A DNA stretch of 64,000 nt from Betaproteobacteria bacterium (GTDB taxonomy: Bacteria > Pseudomonadota > Gammaproteobacteria > Burkholderiales > Casimicrobiaceae), in NCBI GenBank assembly GCA_029884335.1, contig JAOUIA010000010.1:1-64000 (forward strand), written 5' to 3'. Of the stretch, positions 63,307 through 64,000 are shown in pieces. A program made the position numbers and the translations under genes. Position 1 is the stretch's first letter. Each line of letters starts with the position of its first letter. Below the pieces are notes generated by a model. That model did no database searches. It saw nothing but the letters and a program-made list of their open reading frames with translations, and was not told the origin of the DNA.

Positions 63307-64000
63307 CCCTGGTGAGCGCGGGGAGGACTGCGTGACTTGAGCGCCCGCCGCTCGAACTCGGCGATCGCCTGCGCGCCGAGCAGCAGCACGCCCGAGGCGA
63401 TTTCCAGCGACAGCAGGATGGCGATCGTGGTGGCGAACGCGCCGTAGACGACCTGCACCTGCGACAGCGTGCCGAAGTACCAGACCAGCAGGTGGCGCGT
63501 CGCCTCCCACAGCAGCCCCGCCACGACGCCGCCGACGAGCGCGTGGCGCCAGGAAAGCCGCCCGACCGGCATCACGAAGTAGATCGACGCGAGCAGCAGG
63601 ATCTCGCCCGCCACGCCGAGCGCGTAGAGCAGCGCCGAGGACACCCGGCCGAACGTCAGCGGCTGGCCGAACCAGGCGATCTCGCGCGTCGTCAGCGCCT
63701 GCAGCCCGCCGGAGACCAGCGTCACGACGAGCAGCCCGACGCCCAGCACGACGATGTAGCAGTACGGGATGACCGCCGACACGGCCCAGTGGCGGCTGCG
63801 CCGCGTGAAGCGGTGGTGGAAGATCACCGCGAACGCGTTCTCCAGCGCGGTGAAGGCGAGCGAGCTGAAGACGAAGAGCGTGACGAGCAGGATGCCGCTC
63901 ATCACCGCGCCGGTGTCCAGGAACGCGTCGAGCGCGCTGACGATTGCCGTGCCCATCGCGGGCACCACGAGGTCGGCATAGCGGCCGATCGTCGCGAGCA
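63303..64000 (-). CDS. YihY/BrkB-family membrane protein, C-terminal part (5' end outside window)
   Basis: The frame stays open to the right edge, so the N-terminus lies beyond base 64000; the GTG used in the track is internal. At least 232 residues are visible, with five or six membrane helices and ENAFAVIFHHRFTRRSRHWAVSAV, typical of the YihY/BrkB family (once called RNase BN). Family members are inner-membrane proteins of uncertain role. The C-terminus RRALKSRSPPRAHQG is basic. Confidence 0.85.
   Translation of the reverse strand, partial: LATIGRYADLVVPAMGTAIVSALDAFLDTGAVMSGILLVTLFVFSSLAFTALENAFAVIFHHRFTRRSRHWAVSAVIPYCYIVVLGVGLLVVTLVSGGLQALTTREIAWFGQPLTFGRVSSALLYALGVAGEILLLASIYFVMPVGRLSWRHALVGGVVAGLLWEATRHLLVWYFGTLSQVQVVYGAFATTIAILLSLEIASGVLLLGAQAIAEFERRALKSRSPPRAHQG

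Overview
The window is 64 kb of very GC-rich bacterial chromosome, densely coding, with no rRNA, tRNA, prophage or CRISPR array visible. The gene content points to a betaproteobacterium, probably in or near the Burkholderiales. The clues are a homodimeric-type aceE/aceF/lpdA operon with lipoyl-bearing E2 and E3, a Bug/TctC-type solute receptor, the waaA/TolC/rhodanese/Pcm neighbourhood, dusB-fis-purH, nadD-rsfS-rlmH-maf-rng, and a BPSS1780-type membrane protein. Species cannot be named from this sequence alone.

Layout. 1-3.6 kb: the end of a cytochrome c4-like gene, a small terminal-inverted-repeat element (MITE-like), a MOSC protein and a secreted serine protease with a C-terminal DUF5648 region. 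3.6-13.6 kb: envelope polysaccharide genes. On the minus strand a six-gene operon (glycosyltransferase, nucleotide-sugar epimerase, rfbB, rfbA, rfbC, rfbD) makes dTDP-rhamnose and related sugars. Divergently, waaC-waaA build the lipid A/Kdo/heptose core, followed by convergent TolC, rhodanese and Pcm genes. 13.7-21.9 kb: two export systems on the minus strand, a TetR-controlled HlyD/ABC-2 exporter and an RND pump with its adaptor. 22-28.4 kb: a complete branched-chain amino acid type ABC importer (binding lipoprotein, livH, livM, livG, livF) plus a membrane protein. 28.4-39 kb: mainly minus-strand housekeeping genes (DUF1579-like protein, GFA protein, a Nudix-acylphosphatase fusion, hemF, purD, pagP, purH, fis, dusB, ubiH-like, pepP). 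39-47 kb: fthC, an MFS carrier and the pyruvate dehydrogenase operon. 47-55 kb: DsbA-like, TauE/SafE, hydrolase, Bug receptor and DUF5329 genes (minus), then rpiA-proA-DUF808 (plus) and an MFS carrier. 55-64 kb: DUF924, a CPA1 antiporter, nadD-rsfS-rlmH-maf-rng, an esterase, two VOC/glyoxalase-type proteins and a partial BrkB/YihY protein cut by the window end.

The unusual theme is small repeats. At least three families of palindromic or tandem repeats are scattered through the window: GGGTCAGACTC-type hairpins (4 copies), a CCGGCGAGGGGCCCC-type repeat (3 copies), and the C-rich CCCTCTCCCGC/GCGGGAGAGGG palindrome (about 5 copies). There are also heptamer tracts related to CCTGTTC/CCTGATC. Several copies lie inside or at the edge of genes. 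One adds about 28 residues in frame to PurH, three make up part of the AceF linker, one forms the N-terminus of LivF, and others supply the last codons or stop of pepP and the DsbA-like gene. I consider this intrusion of mobile palindromes into essential genes the best lead in the window. A second lead is rfbD, whose Rossmann motif lies upstream of every ATG/GTG/TTG start. A third is a perfect match, from memory, to the E. coli IclR consensus operator upstream of aceE.

All assignments rest on reading the sequence and on remembered family features; no database search was possible.
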